The notes under the pieces: model-generated | Seen by the model: the letters and a program-made list of their open reading frames with translations, nothing else | Database searches by the model: none | Told to the model about the DNA's origin: nothing | Assembly (NCBI GenBank): GCA_963849005.1 | Contig: CAWKGC010000023.1 | Location: forward strand, 558,001 to 622,000 | DNA from: CAWKGC01 sp963849005 | GTDB taxonomy: Bacteria; Pseudomonadota; Gammaproteobacteria; Burkholderiales; Usitatibacteraceae | Direction: 5' to 3' | DNA: 64,000 nucleotides | Program-made: the position numbers and the translations under genes | In this document: positions 16,784-25,683 of the stretch, in pieces | Layout of the letters: each line of letters begins with the position of its first letter | Position numbering within the stretch: the first letter of the stretch is position 1

Positions 16784-17728
16784 TCAGCCGAGGCTCCCTG
16801 CCGGATCCCAAGCGCCGGTGGCCGGGCAGCGCAAGCGCTCGAGCATCGCCTGGAAGTCGGCGGGCGCCTCGTGCTCGAACAGGACACGCTTGCCGGTGCG
16901 CGGATGCACGAACCCGAGCGCCCGCGCATGGAGCATCGCGCGCGGCGATTCGATCTGCACGCCGTGATAGTCGCGGATGTACACGCGTTCGCCGACCAGG
17001 GGATGGCCGAGCTCGGAGAGGTGGATGCGAATCTGGTGCTGGCGCCCGGTCTCGAGGCGGCACTCGACCAGCGTGGCGCCCTCGAGCCGGGCGACCGGCA
17101 TGAACAGCGTGACCGCGCGCTTGGCGTCGCCTGGCGGCTCGCCCCTCGCACGCCTGAAATGGCCGTGCGAGCCACGCAATCCGTCGCCTCGATCGAGGAC
17201 CAGGTGCGTCTCGACTTGCCTCGCGGCGACCAAGCCGTGAGCGATCGCCAGGTAGACGCGCTCGATGTCGTGGGAGCGGAACTGCGCGGCGAGCAGGCGC
17301 TGGGAGAGCGCCGTTCGCGCAAAGACCATCACGCCGCTCGTCTCCCTGTCGAGACGATGTACGACGCCCAGCGCAGCGTCCTCGCCACGCCCGCCGATGC
17401 GCCGCAGCAAGGTCCGGACGTGCATGCCGAGCGTGTCCTTGTTGCCCGGCTCGTCCGCGACACTCAGCATCCCGGCCGGCTTGTCGACGACGACCAGGTC
17501 GCTGTCGAAGAACAGGATCGCGCTTTCGGCAAGCGGGCCGGCGCGATGCCTGGGCGCCAACGCATCGACGACAACCACTGCATTCGCGGGAACACGCGAC
17601 GCCGGGTCGAGGAAGCGCTCGCCATTGACCGTGACGCGCCCCTCCTCGCAAAGCTTTCGGGCGCGGGACCACGCCAGGCCGGTCTGCTCGCGCACGACCG
17701 CGGCAACGGTTGGCTGGGACGATTTCAT
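16784..17728 (-). CDS. RluA/RluD-family pseudouridine synthase
   Basis: 314 aa. An N-terminal S4 RNA-binding domain (TGLAWSRARKLCEEGRVTVN, residues 16-60) is followed by the catalytic domain with the family motif GVVHRLDRETSGVMVFA containing the catalytic Asp, and later ECRLETGRQHQIRIHLSELG. It isomerises uridine in structured RNA, usually 23S rRNA or tRNA; the exact target cannot be read from sequence. The product is intact. Its stop directly abuts the stop of the receiver-cyclase, so the two are convergent with no spacer. Confidence 0.9.
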   Translation of the reverse strand: MKSSQPTVAAVVREQTGLAWSRARKLCEEGRVTVNGERFLDPASRVPANAVVVVDALAPRHRAGPLAESAILFFDSDLVVVDKPAGMLSVADEPGNKDTLGMHVRTLLRRIGGRGEDAALGVVHRLDRETSGVMVFARTALSQRLLAAQFRSHDIERVYLAIAHGLVAARQVETHLVLDRGDGLRGSHGHFRRARGEPPGDAKRAVTLFMPVARLEGATLVECRLETGRQHQIRIHLSELGHPLVGERVYIRDYHGVQIESPRAMLHARALGFVHPRTGKRVLFEHEAPADFQAMLERLRCPATGAWDPAGSLG

Positions 17729-17762
17729 TTCGAGCAGTCGCAGGCCGGCTGCGCCACGCGCT

Positions 17763-20700
17763 TCAGCGTCGCCTCTGCTCCTGCGCGATCAACTCGCGCA
17801 GGACCTTGTTGCTCCTGCGTCGCTTCGCCTCCTCCGGGAAGGCGTCGAGGATCGCCGCTGCCTCCGCCAGCCGGGGCTGCGCCTCCGCGGGCCATGCCAA
17901 TGCCGCGGCAAGCAGCCCGGCGGCCATCAGGCGCTGCTGGAAAAGATTGTCGCTGCCCTTTGCGCGGAGCGTGCCATGCAGCTTCAGCACCGGCTCGATC
18001 GCCTGCCGCGCGTCCACGAGGTTCCCCTGCCGCGCAAGCGAAAGCGCCAGCAGGATCGGCGCCTCGGTCGCGAATTCCTGGTCCCGTGGCGAACGGATGG
18101 GCAGCTGCTTGCCAAACGCGATCGACTCGCGGCTGTAGGCTTCCGCCGCGGCGTAATCCCTGAGCAGGAACGACAGCCGCGCAAGCCTGGTCGTCATCCT
18201 CGCGGCGTTCTGCGCCGCCTCGCGCATTTCCAGGGCGCTCGACGGCTTGAGCGCCACGATGCGCTTGAACGAGCCTTGCATCGCTTCCCGTGCCGCGGCG
18301 TAATTGCCCGAGGCCTCTTCGAGCGCGGACTCGAGAATCACGGAATACTCCTCCCCGCCGACGCGACTCCAGGAACCCGGCGGCAGGTCCTGGACGGCAA
18401 TCTTCTCGAACCGGCGCACCTCCGGCAGGATTGCGCGCCCCTCCGCCTCCCTGCCCGAATCCGCCAACAGTTCAGCAATGTTGCCCGAGGCGTTCATCAT
18501 GCCGAAATAGGAGTTGCGCTGGAACTTGCCCTGTTTCTCCGCGGCAAGGATGGCACGCCACTGCGCCAGGGATTCGCTCGTGCGCCCCAGGCCGTCGAGC
18601 GAGTCCGCGGCGCGCGTGGAACTCGCGGTCAGGTTGTTCCAGGCTATTGCATTGCCCGGGTCGAGCCGCAGGTAGTCGCGCCAATCCCGCATGCTCGGCA
18701 GGGAATACGCCAGGGACTTGCGCTCGTTGAGGCTTGCGCCCTCGATGTCGGCAAGGCTCGACGTGATCAGGGCGCGCGAACGCAACGCATTCATGTGATT
18801 GGGGCGTTTTTCCAGCACCTGGCCGGCGATGCGAGCCGCTTCTTCGCCGATCCGCCGGGCCTCGTCCATCTTTCCCAGGTCCTCCAGCGCCCCCATCTGC
18901 CAACTCGAGGATTCCGCGTACGCCGCGGCGGAAGCAAGGTCCGTGAGCGTGAGCCCGTCGATGCTCTTGTAGGCCTCGCGGGCGGTCTCGAGCGTCTTCA
19001 CCGACTTTTCCGACTGGTTGAAGCGCAACTGGACGAAGCCGAGATAGTTGTTGACCGTGCCATAGGCGCGGCGCACGGCGAGCGACGGCGACGGCCCGGT
19101 CGCGAGCGGCGCCAGCACGTCGACCGCCTGCTGGGCAAGCTTGCCCGTTTCATCGAACCTGGCGGTGTCCCCGGTGACGCGCGCGAGACCCGACAGGCCA
19201 AGCGCGTAGCCGACCGCGGTGATCTCCGATTGGTCGCCGGCGGCACGCAGGCCGGCAAGGATGCGGTTGGCCTCGACCAGCGCCCATTCGCTTTCCTGCA
19301 CCCTCGCCTGGTTGCGCAGCACGAGGCCGGAGCGCACCAGCGCGAGCGCACGGTTGCGTTCCGTATCCTTCGTCCGCAATTCCGCCGGCAGCGCTCCGTA
19401 GTAGTCGAGCGCGCGCTGGGACAAGTCGCCAACGATGTCGAGCCGGCCGAAGGGCTCGAGTTCGCGGTAGAAGTCGTCAAGCAAATAGACGATCAGCTTT
19501 TCCGCTTCGCCGCGCGCGCTTTCGGCCATGAGCCGCGTCTGTTCCGCCTTCGCCTCGGCTTCCTGCGCCCGCTTCATGTTCTGGTAACCGAAGATCGCGC
19601 TGATGACGGCGCCAATGGCGAGCACGGCGCAGAACGTCGCAATCTGCCGGGCACGCACCAGCGCCTTTCGAGTCGCCCGTTCACGCTCCTTCTGCGCCGC
19701 AAGCAGGCGCTCGGTCTCGTCGCGCGCCTCGCGCTTCAGCCGGAGTTCCCGGCTTGCCTTCACCACGCCGCACAGCACATCGTGCGTGAGCTCGACGCGG
19801 CGCACGTCGAGGCGCTCTTCGATGCGCAGGAGCCGCTTGTTCACCAGCCTGGCCAGCGCATCGGGCGCCGCGCCCGCGGCGGCGAAGGCCTTGAGCAGGC
19901 GTTCCTCGGCGAGGTTCTCGCGGTAGCCGGACTCGGTGAGCAGCTCGTCCTCGATCACCTTGCGCACTGCCGCCGGCTGGTCGGCCAGCGCGCGTTCGTA
20001 GAACTCGGCGAGGATGGTGTCGTGCGAGCCTGCCAGCAGGTCGGCGGAGATTTCGCTGCGCCCCTGCGCGATGCGGGCGTTGTTGAGTTCGCGGCAGATC
20101 AGCGAAAGCAGCGAAGGCTCCACTTCCGCGTTCGGCAGTTCCGAGCCGCCGGCGATGAAGCGCACGATCGACTCGGCGACTTCCTGGGTGACGAGCTTGC
20201 CGCCCGGCTTCATCACCGCGGCGAGCGCCTGCTGCCCGTTCATGCGCGCAAGCCGCATGCGGTTTTGCGTGATGGAGGGCATCACGCCCTTCACGCTCTC
20301 GAGGTGCGCGAGGTAGTCCTCGCGCAGCGCGATGAGGATGCGGTAGTCGGCGCGGCCGAAGTCGAAGCGCTCGGCAATCGTGTCGTCGGTCTCGAGGCGC
20401 TCCTCGAGCGATTTCGGCAGGCGGTTCTCGACCAGGTCGGCGAGGTCTTCGATGAATGCCGCGGCACGCTTGCGGCCGGCGTCGTCCGCCTGCGCGAGCG
20501 TGAAGATCTCCTCGAACTGGTCGAAGATCAGGAGCGGGATGACGGTCTTGCCATTGGCGTCCTTGAGGATGTCATCGCGGTGGTGCAGGAACTCCCAGAG
20601 CGACTCGCCCTCGACGGCGGTGCCCGCCTGCGTCCACTGCCCCGAGGACTCGGTGGCGCGGAAGATCGCCTGCTTGATCTGCTCGGACGGCGGCGGCGAC

Positions 20701-20993
20701 TCCGCGGAATAGTCGATTCGCACATAGACGGGGCAATAGCCTTCGGGCCGAAGCCGCGGCACGATGCCCGCGCGCAGGATCGAGGTCTTGCCCAGTCCCG
20801 ACTGGCCGAAGAGGATCGTGAGCAGCTTGCGCTGCACGCGGCGGCCGAGCTCCCCCACCTCCTCCTCGCGGCCATGGAAGAAGCCGCGCGTCTCCTCGGT
20901 AAAGGACGCGAGGCCCAGCCACGGATGCTGGTTGTCGACCGCAGGCTGGGTGTCGTCGCGGCCGGGCTGTGCCGGCGCGAGTTCCGCGTTCAC
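17763..20993 (-). CDS. STAND-type NTPase with transmembrane segment and TPR-like C-terminus
   Basis: 1,076 aa, GTG start. Residues 23-60 (HPWLGLASF to FHGREEEV) lead to a P-loop GQSGLGKT at 63-70; Walker B is LLIFDQFEEIF near 151. The domain continues with ILIALREDYLAHLESVKGV, a typical novel-STAND block. A helical linker and coiled coil precede one hydrophobic segment (about 451-472). The last 550 residues are helical TPR-like repeats with no enzymatic motif. STAND proteins are ligand-triggered switches. The GTG overlaps the stop of the SIR2-TIR gene by 4 bases (GTGA), so the two are translated as a coupled pair: a sensor/oligomerisation ATPase with a TIR partner. This arrangement is typical of immune or stress-response modules. 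Confidence 0.85.
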   Translation of the reverse strand: MNAELAPAQPGRDDTQPAVDNQHPWLGLASFTEETRGFFHGREEEVGELGRRVQRKLLTILFGQSGLGKTSILRAGIVPRLRPEGYCPVYVRIDYSAESPPPSEQIKQAIFRATESSGQWTQAGTAVEGESLWEFLHHRDDILKDANGKTVIPLLIFDQFEEIFTLAQADDAGRKRAAAFIEDLADLVENRLPKSLEERLETDDTIAERFDFGRADYRILIALREDYLAHLESVKGVMPSITQNRMRLARMNGQQALAAVMKPGGKLVTQEVAESIVRFIAGGSELPNAEVEPSLLSLICRELNNARIAQGRSEISADLLAGSHDTILAEFYERALADQPAAVRKVIEDELLTESGYRENLAEERLLKAFAAAGAAPDALARLVNKRLLRIEERLDVRRVELTHDVLCGVVKASRELRLKREARDETERLLAAQKERERATRKALVRARQIATFCAVLAIGAVISAIFGYQNMKRAQEAEAKAEQTRLMAESARGEAEKLIVYLLDDFYRELEPFGRLDIVGDLSQRALDYYGALPAELRTKDTERNRALALVRSGLVLRNQARVQESEWALVEANRILAGLRAAGDQSEITAVGYALGLSGLARVTGDTARFDETGKLAQQAVDVLAPLATGPSPSLAVRRAYGTVNNYLGFVQLRFNQSEKSVKTLETAREAYKSIDGLTLTDLASAAAYAESSSWQMGALEDLGKMDEARRIGEEAARIAGQVLEKRPNHMNALRSRALITSSLADIEGASLNERKSLAYSLPSMRDWRDYLRLDPGNAIAWNNLTASSTRAADSLDGLGRTSESLAQWRAILAAEKQGKFQRNSYFGMMNASGNIAELLADSGREAEGRAILPEVRRFEKIAVQDLPPGSWSRVGGEEYSVILESALEEASGNYAAAREAMQGSFKRIVALKPSSALEMREAAQNAARMTTRLARLSFLLRDYAAAEAYSRESIAFGKQLPIRSPRDQEFATEAPILLALSLARQGNLVDARQAIEPVLKLHGTLRAKGSDNLFQQRLMAAGLLAAALAWPAEAQPRLAEAAAILDAFPEEAKRRRSNKVLRELIAQEQRRR

Positions 20994-22396
20994 GACGGCC
21001 TCCCGTCGCCGCGATCGGCGCCCGCCAGCAGGTCCTTCAAGCGCTGCACGAATTCAGCCGTGGGCGCGCCATCCGGAAACTGGGAAATGTGCACGGCCTT
21101 GAACTTGTCCGGGACGCGCGCGGCGCGCGGGTCGGTGGCATCGATGGCCACCGGCAGGATGAAGATCGCGTCATCGGCCATGTTGCGCGTGCGGTCCAGC
21201 GCATAGCTCCACTCACGGCGGAAATAGGCCTCGAGGCGGCGCTCGGTGGTCGCGGAGACGACCGGGATGAAATACGAGCAGCGCGCGATATTCTTCTGGA
21301 TCTTGCGGTCGTAGTCGTCGCCGCTCTCGAGGCGCTCCATGTCGAACCAGGTCCTGATCCCGGCGGCATCGAGCGCGCCCTTCAGCTTCTGCACGGCGGC
21401 GAGGTCCTCGCGCGCATAGCTGATGAAGACGGCGTTGTCGGGCATCTCGCGCTCGGGCGGCATGACCCGCTGCGGCGCGGCGCTCAACGCGATCACGTCA
21501 GCCGGCCTGCGGCGCGCCATCCAGCGGCGGTGCAATTCATCCACGAATTGTTCCGCACCGCTGTAGACGCGGGTGCGCACGCTGACCTGCTGCAGGAAGG
21601 CCATGAGGCGATCGTCGCCGTCGGAGTGGTCGTCGGCGAGCACCTCGCCCACGTCGCGCGGGTCCGACAGGCGCCGGCGCTTGGCCATGCGCAGGAACAA
21701 TTTCGCCAGCCAGTTCGAGAAATTGCTGCCGATGATGAGCAAATGATTGTGCTCGAGCTCGTAGAAGAGCTTCTCGGGCGTGAGGTGCTCGCTTTGCAGC
21801 GCGCACACGAATTCGAGCATGTCCTCATCCGAGATCACGTAGGTGGGCGAGGCCGAGCAGCGGCCCAGCAGGTGGTAGACGACCGGGCGCTGCAGCTGCT
21901 CGCGCTCGCTCGGCAGGTCCGCCACGCGGTTGGGCGCATAGCCGATCACCTCGGTGGACTGGGCGCCGGCGAAGCGCTCGGCGTTGATCGCGTTCTCGAG
22001 GAGCGAATCGAAAGTCGTGGAAACGAACAGGTCGAAGTCGGTGATCTCGGCGAGCTGCTTCAGGGCCTTGGGCGGCGCGAAGTTCGCCTCGCGCAGGATG
22101 CTGCGCATGCGGGTATAGGTGTCTTCGCGGCGGCCGCGCGCGGAGAGGAACCAGCACACCACGTCGTTGAGGGTAAAGGGCTGCGGCAGGCTGGAGGTGT
22201 CCACGCCCAGCTTCGCGGCCAGCTTGTCTGCCATCCAGTCGTAGAGCAGGCGCGGGCCCGAGTCGGTTTCCACGGTCAGGAGCTCGGGCCCGACGATCGG
22301 GATGACGCGCTTCTCCTCGATGAAGTTGAGCAGGTCGTCCCAGGCGTCTTCGTCGAACCTCGGCGATTGCGCTTCCAGCGTGTGGACGTTGCTCAT
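20990..22396 (-). CDS. SIR2-like/TIR two-domain protein
   Basis: 468 aa. Residues 15-300 are a SIR2-like fold: RVIPIVGPELL, FVSTTFDSLLENAI, VVYHLLGRCSASPTYVISDE with the catalytic-type His, and LLIIGSNFSNWLAKLFLR. The usual TTN motif reads STTFD, so the Asn needed for NAD chemistry is missing and this half may only bind a ligand. Residues 320-455 are a TIR domain: NAVFISYAREDLAAVQKLK, GIRTWFDMERLESGDDYDRK and AYFRREWSYAL, the last carrying the Glu expected for NADase activity. Known relatives (Thoeris, Pycsar-TIR, TIR-STAND) destroy or process NAD+ when triggered. It is first in the operon with the STAND gene and is divergent from a cyclase gene 80 bp away. Confidence 0.85.
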   Translation of the reverse strand: MSNVHTLEAQSPRFDEDAWDDLLNFIEEKRVIPIVGPELLTVETDSGPRLLYDWMADKLAAKLGVDTSSLPQPFTLNDVVCWFLSARGRREDTYTRMRSILREANFAPPKALKQLAEITDFDLFVSTTFDSLLENAINAERFAGAQSTEVIGYAPNRVADLPSEREQLQRPVVYHLLGRCSASPTYVISDEDMLEFVCALQSEHLTPEKLFYELEHNHLLIIGSNFSNWLAKLFLRMAKRRRLSDPRDVGEVLADDHSDGDDRLMAFLQQVSVRTRVYSGAEQFVDELHRRWMARRRPADVIALSAAPQRVMPPEREMPDNAVFISYAREDLAAVQKLKGALDAAGIRTWFDMERLESGDDYDRKIQKNIARCSYFIPVVSATTERRLEAYFRREWSYALDRTRNMADDAIFILPVAIDATDPRAARVPDKFKAVHISQFPDGAPTAEFVQRLKDLLAGADRGDGRPS

Positions 22397-22476
22397 GGAT
22401 CGGGGATCTCTTTCGGGGGGTTCGGGGGAATTGCCGCACAGCGTAGGCGATTCGGCGCGATTTGGGTAGCGGAGAT

Positions 22477-24381
22477 ATGATCCGGATACTTCCAGCCTCC
22501 CTCGAACAAGACGAAATGCCGTTGGACGAAACGCCCGACTCGCCCGCTGCCGCCGCGGCGCTCGCCGACAGCCTGCTGCACCGGGGCGAACCGGTCCTCG
22601 CCTACAACGCCGCGCAGTCCGGCCTGCAGCAATGGCCGGGAGACCTGCGGCTGCGCCAATTGCAGGGGCTCGCGCTCGCGCGCAGCGGCGACGTCGAGCG
22701 GGCGAACGCCCTGCTCGCGGCGCTGGCCGCCGAGGGCGGCGCGGATGTCGAGACGCTGGGCATGCTCGCGCGCACCCACAAGGACCTCGCCCTCGGGGCG
22801 AAGGACGCCACGCGGCGCGCCTTTCACCTCGAGGCGGGCTACCGCCTCTACGCGCTGGCCTTCGAGTCGGCGCGCTCGAAAGATTCCGCTGCCGGCGCCT
22901 TCTACGCCGGCATCAATGCCGCGACCATGGCTGTCCTGGACGGCGACCTCGAACGGGGCAGGCGGATCGCGGGCGACGTCCGCGAAGTCTGCGGGCGGGT
23001 CGATCCCGCCGGCGAGGACGAGATCTCGCGCTACTGGAAGGAAGCGACGCTGGGAGAAGCGGCGCTGATCCTCGGCGAGGCCGGGCCGGCCGCGGACCAC
23101 TATGCACGCGCGGTGACGCTCGCCGGCAAGCGCTACGGAGACCTGGGAAGCACGCGCAGGCAGGCGCGCCTCCTCGCGCGGCACCTGCCCGGCGAGCTCG
23201 GCAGCCTCGCCGAGGTCTTCCGCATTCCGCCCGTGCTGGCGTTCACCGGGCACATGATCGACCAGCCCGGCCGTCCCGTGCCGCGCTTTCCCGCCGGGCT
23301 CGAGGCCGCCGTACGCGACCGGGCGCGCCGGCATCTCGCATCGATCGCGCCCGTGGCCGTCTACGGCTCGGCCGCCTGCGGCGTCGACCTCCTCTGCCTC
23401 GAGGCTGCGCGCGAGCTTGGCGCGGAGACGCACATCGTCCTGCCCTTCCCTCCCGCCGCCTTCCGCGCCGCGAGCGTCGATTGGGCGGGAGGTGACTGGG
23501 GCGGGCGCTTCGAGCGCGCGCTGGCCGCCGCCGACAGCGTGACCATCGCGAGCGACCACCTCGCGACCGGAAGCGCCGCCACATACGAGTATGCCAACCT
23601 CATCCTTACCGGGATGGGCATGCTGCGCGCGCAATTGCTCGAGACAGACTTTCGCGCGCTGGCGCTCACCGATCCCGAGGCGGCCGGTGCCGCCGGCGGC
23701 GCGGCGTCGCTGGCCTGGCTATGGGCGCAGCGCGGCCTCGCCGTGGAGCATTTCGACCTTTCTTCTCTGCGCGGCAACCCTCCCGCCACGGCCGCTCCCG
23801 TCCCGGCATCCGGGAAATCCGCAAGCGCCCCGCCGACCGTGCGGCACGAAATGCGGGCGCTGTTGTTCGCCGATGCCGTCGGCTACAGCCAGCTGAACGA
23901 GGACCAGATCCCCCGCTTCATCGAGGGCTTTCTCGGCGCGGTGGCCGGGCTCAACCGGCGCACCGCACATCGCTTCGAGCATGTCGAGACTTCCGGCGAC
24001 GGGCTGTACATGGTGTTCGCAAACGCGGGCGACGCCGGCCGCTATGCGCTGGAGCTGAGCGCGCTCACGCGCGATTTCGACCGCGCGTCCTGCGGATTGC
24101 CGCCTGGCTTCGACCTGCGCATCGCGCTGCACTGCGGGCCGGTGCATTGCGCAATCGACCCGATCACCGGGAGGGCGATGTACACGGGGCCGCACACCAG
24201 CCGCGCCGCGCGCATCGAGCCCGTGACGCCTCCGGGCCAGGTCTATGGCAGCAGTGCCTTCGCCGCCGTCGCAGCCGCCGGTGGCGCCCCGGGGCTGGCG
24301 CTGCGCTACGTCGGGCGCATCCCGCTCGCCAAGGGCTACGGCACGCTCGGCCTGTATAGTGTGAGGCCTGCCGATGGCTGA
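22477..24381 (+). CDS. TPR-like / SLOG-like / class III nucleotidyl cyclase fusion
   Basis: 634 aa from ATG 22477 (GGAG just upstream; an in-frame TTG at 22462 is an alternative). Residues 15-230 are helical repeats of the TRAFs-binding/DUF4071 kind (VETLGMLARTHKDLALGAKD). Residues 248-385 form a Rossmann-like SLOG-type domain (IPPVLAFTGHMIDQPGR, VYGSAACGVDLLCLEAAREL, HIVLPFPPAAF), a fold that binds nucleotide-derived ligands. Residues 455-630 are a class III cyclase with both metal aspartates (LLFADAVGYSQL, VETSGDGLYMVF). The substrate loop reads AMYTGPHTSRAARIEP: the usual purine-selecting Asp is Pro and the transition-state Asn is not conserved, while the Arg is. Product identity is therefore open. 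The gene is divergent from SIR2-TIR/STAND. Confidence 0.8.
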   Translation: MIRILPASLEQDEMPLDETPDSPAAAAALADSLLHRGEPVLAYNAAQSGLQQWPGDLRLRQLQGLALARSGDVERANALLAALAAEGGADVETLGMLARTHKDLALGAKDATRRAFHLEAGYRLYALAFESARSKDSAAGAFYAGINAATMAVLDGDLERGRRIAGDVREVCGRVDPAGEDEISRYWKEATLGEAALILGEAGPAADHYARAVTLAGKRYGDLGSTRRQARLLARHLPGELGSLAEVFRIPPVLAFTGHMIDQPGRPVPRFPAGLEAAVRDRARRHLASIAPVAVYGSAACGVDLLCLEAARELGAETHIVLPFPPAAFRAASVDWAGGDWGGRFERALAAADSVTIASDHLATGSAATYEYANLILTGMGMLRAQLLETDFRALALTDPEAAGAAGGAASLAWLWAQRGLAVEHFDLSSLRGNPPATAAPVPASGKSASAPPTVRHEMRALLFADAVGYSQLNEDQIPRFIEGFLGAVAGLNRRTAHRFEHVETSGDGLYMVFANAGDAGRYALELSALTRDFDRASCGLPPGFDLRIALHCGPVHCAIDPITGRAMYTGPHTSRAARIEPVTPPGQVYGSSAFAAVAAAGGAPGLALRYVGRIPLAKGYGTLGLYSVRPADG

Positions 24382-24462
24382 AAACGCCAAGGCCCTGCGC
24401 CCCCGCTGCATTTCGAAGCATGCCCTTGCCGCGCAAGGCTCACCTTGCGCGACGACCCGAAC

Positions 24463-25665
24463 ATGAACGATCGCTTCCTTGCCCACGTCCGCGCCACGCT
24501 GGAGCAGATCCGCGCAGACGGCTTCGAGAAGACCGAGCGCGTGATCGCGAGCCCCCAGGCGCCGGCGATCCGGCTTGCCGACGGCCGGGAAGTGCTCAAC
24601 TTCTGCGCCAACAACTACCTCGGCCTCGCGGACGACCCGCGCCTCGTCGAGGCGGGCAAGCGCGCCCTCGAACGCTACGGCTACGGCATGGCGTCGGTGC
24701 GCTTCATCTGCGGCACGCAGGACGTGCACAAGGAACTCGAGGCCGCGCTCTCCGCGTTCCTCGGGACGCAAGACTGCATCCTCTACGGCAGCTGCTTCGA
24801 CGCGAACGGCGGCCTGTTCGAGACGCTGCTCGGCGAGGAGGACGCGGTCATCAGCGACGAGCTCAACCACGCGAGCATCGTCGATGGCATCCGCCTGTGC
24901 AAGGCGAAGCGCTACCGCTACCGCAACAACGACATGGCCGACCTCGAGGCGAAGTTGCAGGAGGCGGACGCGGCCGGCGCGCGCTTCAAGCTCATCGCGA
25001 CCGACGGCGTGTTCTCGATGGACGGCATCGTGGCGAACCTGCCGGCCCTTTGCGACCTCGCCGAGCGCCACGGTGCGATCACCATGGTGGACGACTCGCA
25101 CGCGGTCGGCTTCGTCGGCGCGGCGGGACGCGGCACGCCGGAGGCCTGCGGCGTCGAGGGGCGCATCGACATCCTCACAGGCACGCTCGGCAAGGCGATG
25201 GGCGGCGCCTCGGGCGGATACACGGCCGGGCGGCGCGAGATCGTGCAACTCCTGCGCCAGCGCTCGCGCCCGTACCTCTTTTCCAACACGCTCGCGCCGT
25301 GCATCGCGGCGACCTCGCTCGAAGTGCTCAGGCTGCTGGCAAGCGACGAGGGCGCGGCATTGCGCGAGCGGGTGCGCGACAACGGCGCGCAGTTCCGCCG
25401 CGAGATGGCCGCGCTCGGTTTCGACCTCGTGCCCGGGCAGCATCCCATCATCCCGGTGATGCTGGGCGACGCGGCGCTCGCCACGCGCATCGCCGACGCC
25501 CTGCTCGCCGAGGGCGTGTACGTGATCGGCTTCTCCTATCCCGTCGTGCCGAAGGGCAAGGCGCGCATCCGCACCCAGATGAGCGCGGCGCACACGGCGG
25601 ACCACGTATCGCGCGCCGTGGCGGCCTTCGCGAAGGTCGGGCGCGAACTCGGCGTGATCCACTGA
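24463..25665 (+). CDS. kbl: 2-amino-3-ketobutyrate CoA ligase (glycine C-acetyltransferase)
   Basis: 400 aa from ATG 24463, the normal Kbl length, and close to the E. coli enzyme throughout. LNFCANNYLGLA, YGMASVRFICGTQDVHKELE, the Asp-His loop VDDSHAVGFVG and the PLP-lysine motif TGTLGKAMGGASGGY are all present. A cytoplasmic PLP enzyme, it converts 2-amino-3-ketobutyrate plus CoA to glycine plus acetyl-CoA. It forms an operon with tdh, 18 bases downstream, giving a complete threonine-to-glycine route. The gene is undamaged. Confidence 0.97.
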   Translation: MNDRFLAHVRATLEQIRADGFEKTERVIASPQAPAIRLADGREVLNFCANNYLGLADDPRLVEAGKRALERYGYGMASVRFICGTQDVHKELEAALSAFLGTQDCILYGSCFDANGGLFETLLGEEDAVISDELNHASIVDGIRLCKAKRYRYRNNDMADLEAKLQEADAAGARFKLIATDGVFSMDGIVANLPALCDLAERHGAITMVDDSHAVGFVGAAGRGTPEACGVEGRIDILTGTLGKAMGGASGGYTAGRREIVQLLRQRSRPYLFSNTLAPCIAATSLEVLRLLASDEGAALRERVRDNGAQFRREMAALGFDLVPGQHPIIPVMLGDAALATRIADALLAEGVYVIGFSYPVVPKGKARIRTQMSAAHTADHVSRAVAAFAKVGRELGVIH

Positions 25666-25683
25666 AACGCAAGGGGTGATCCC

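Noticed and set aside
17265..21206. A 1,313-codon plus-strand frame opposite the STAND gene
   Set aside because: Antisense shadow in high-GC DNA; the minus strand encodes clear P-loop and TIR domains.
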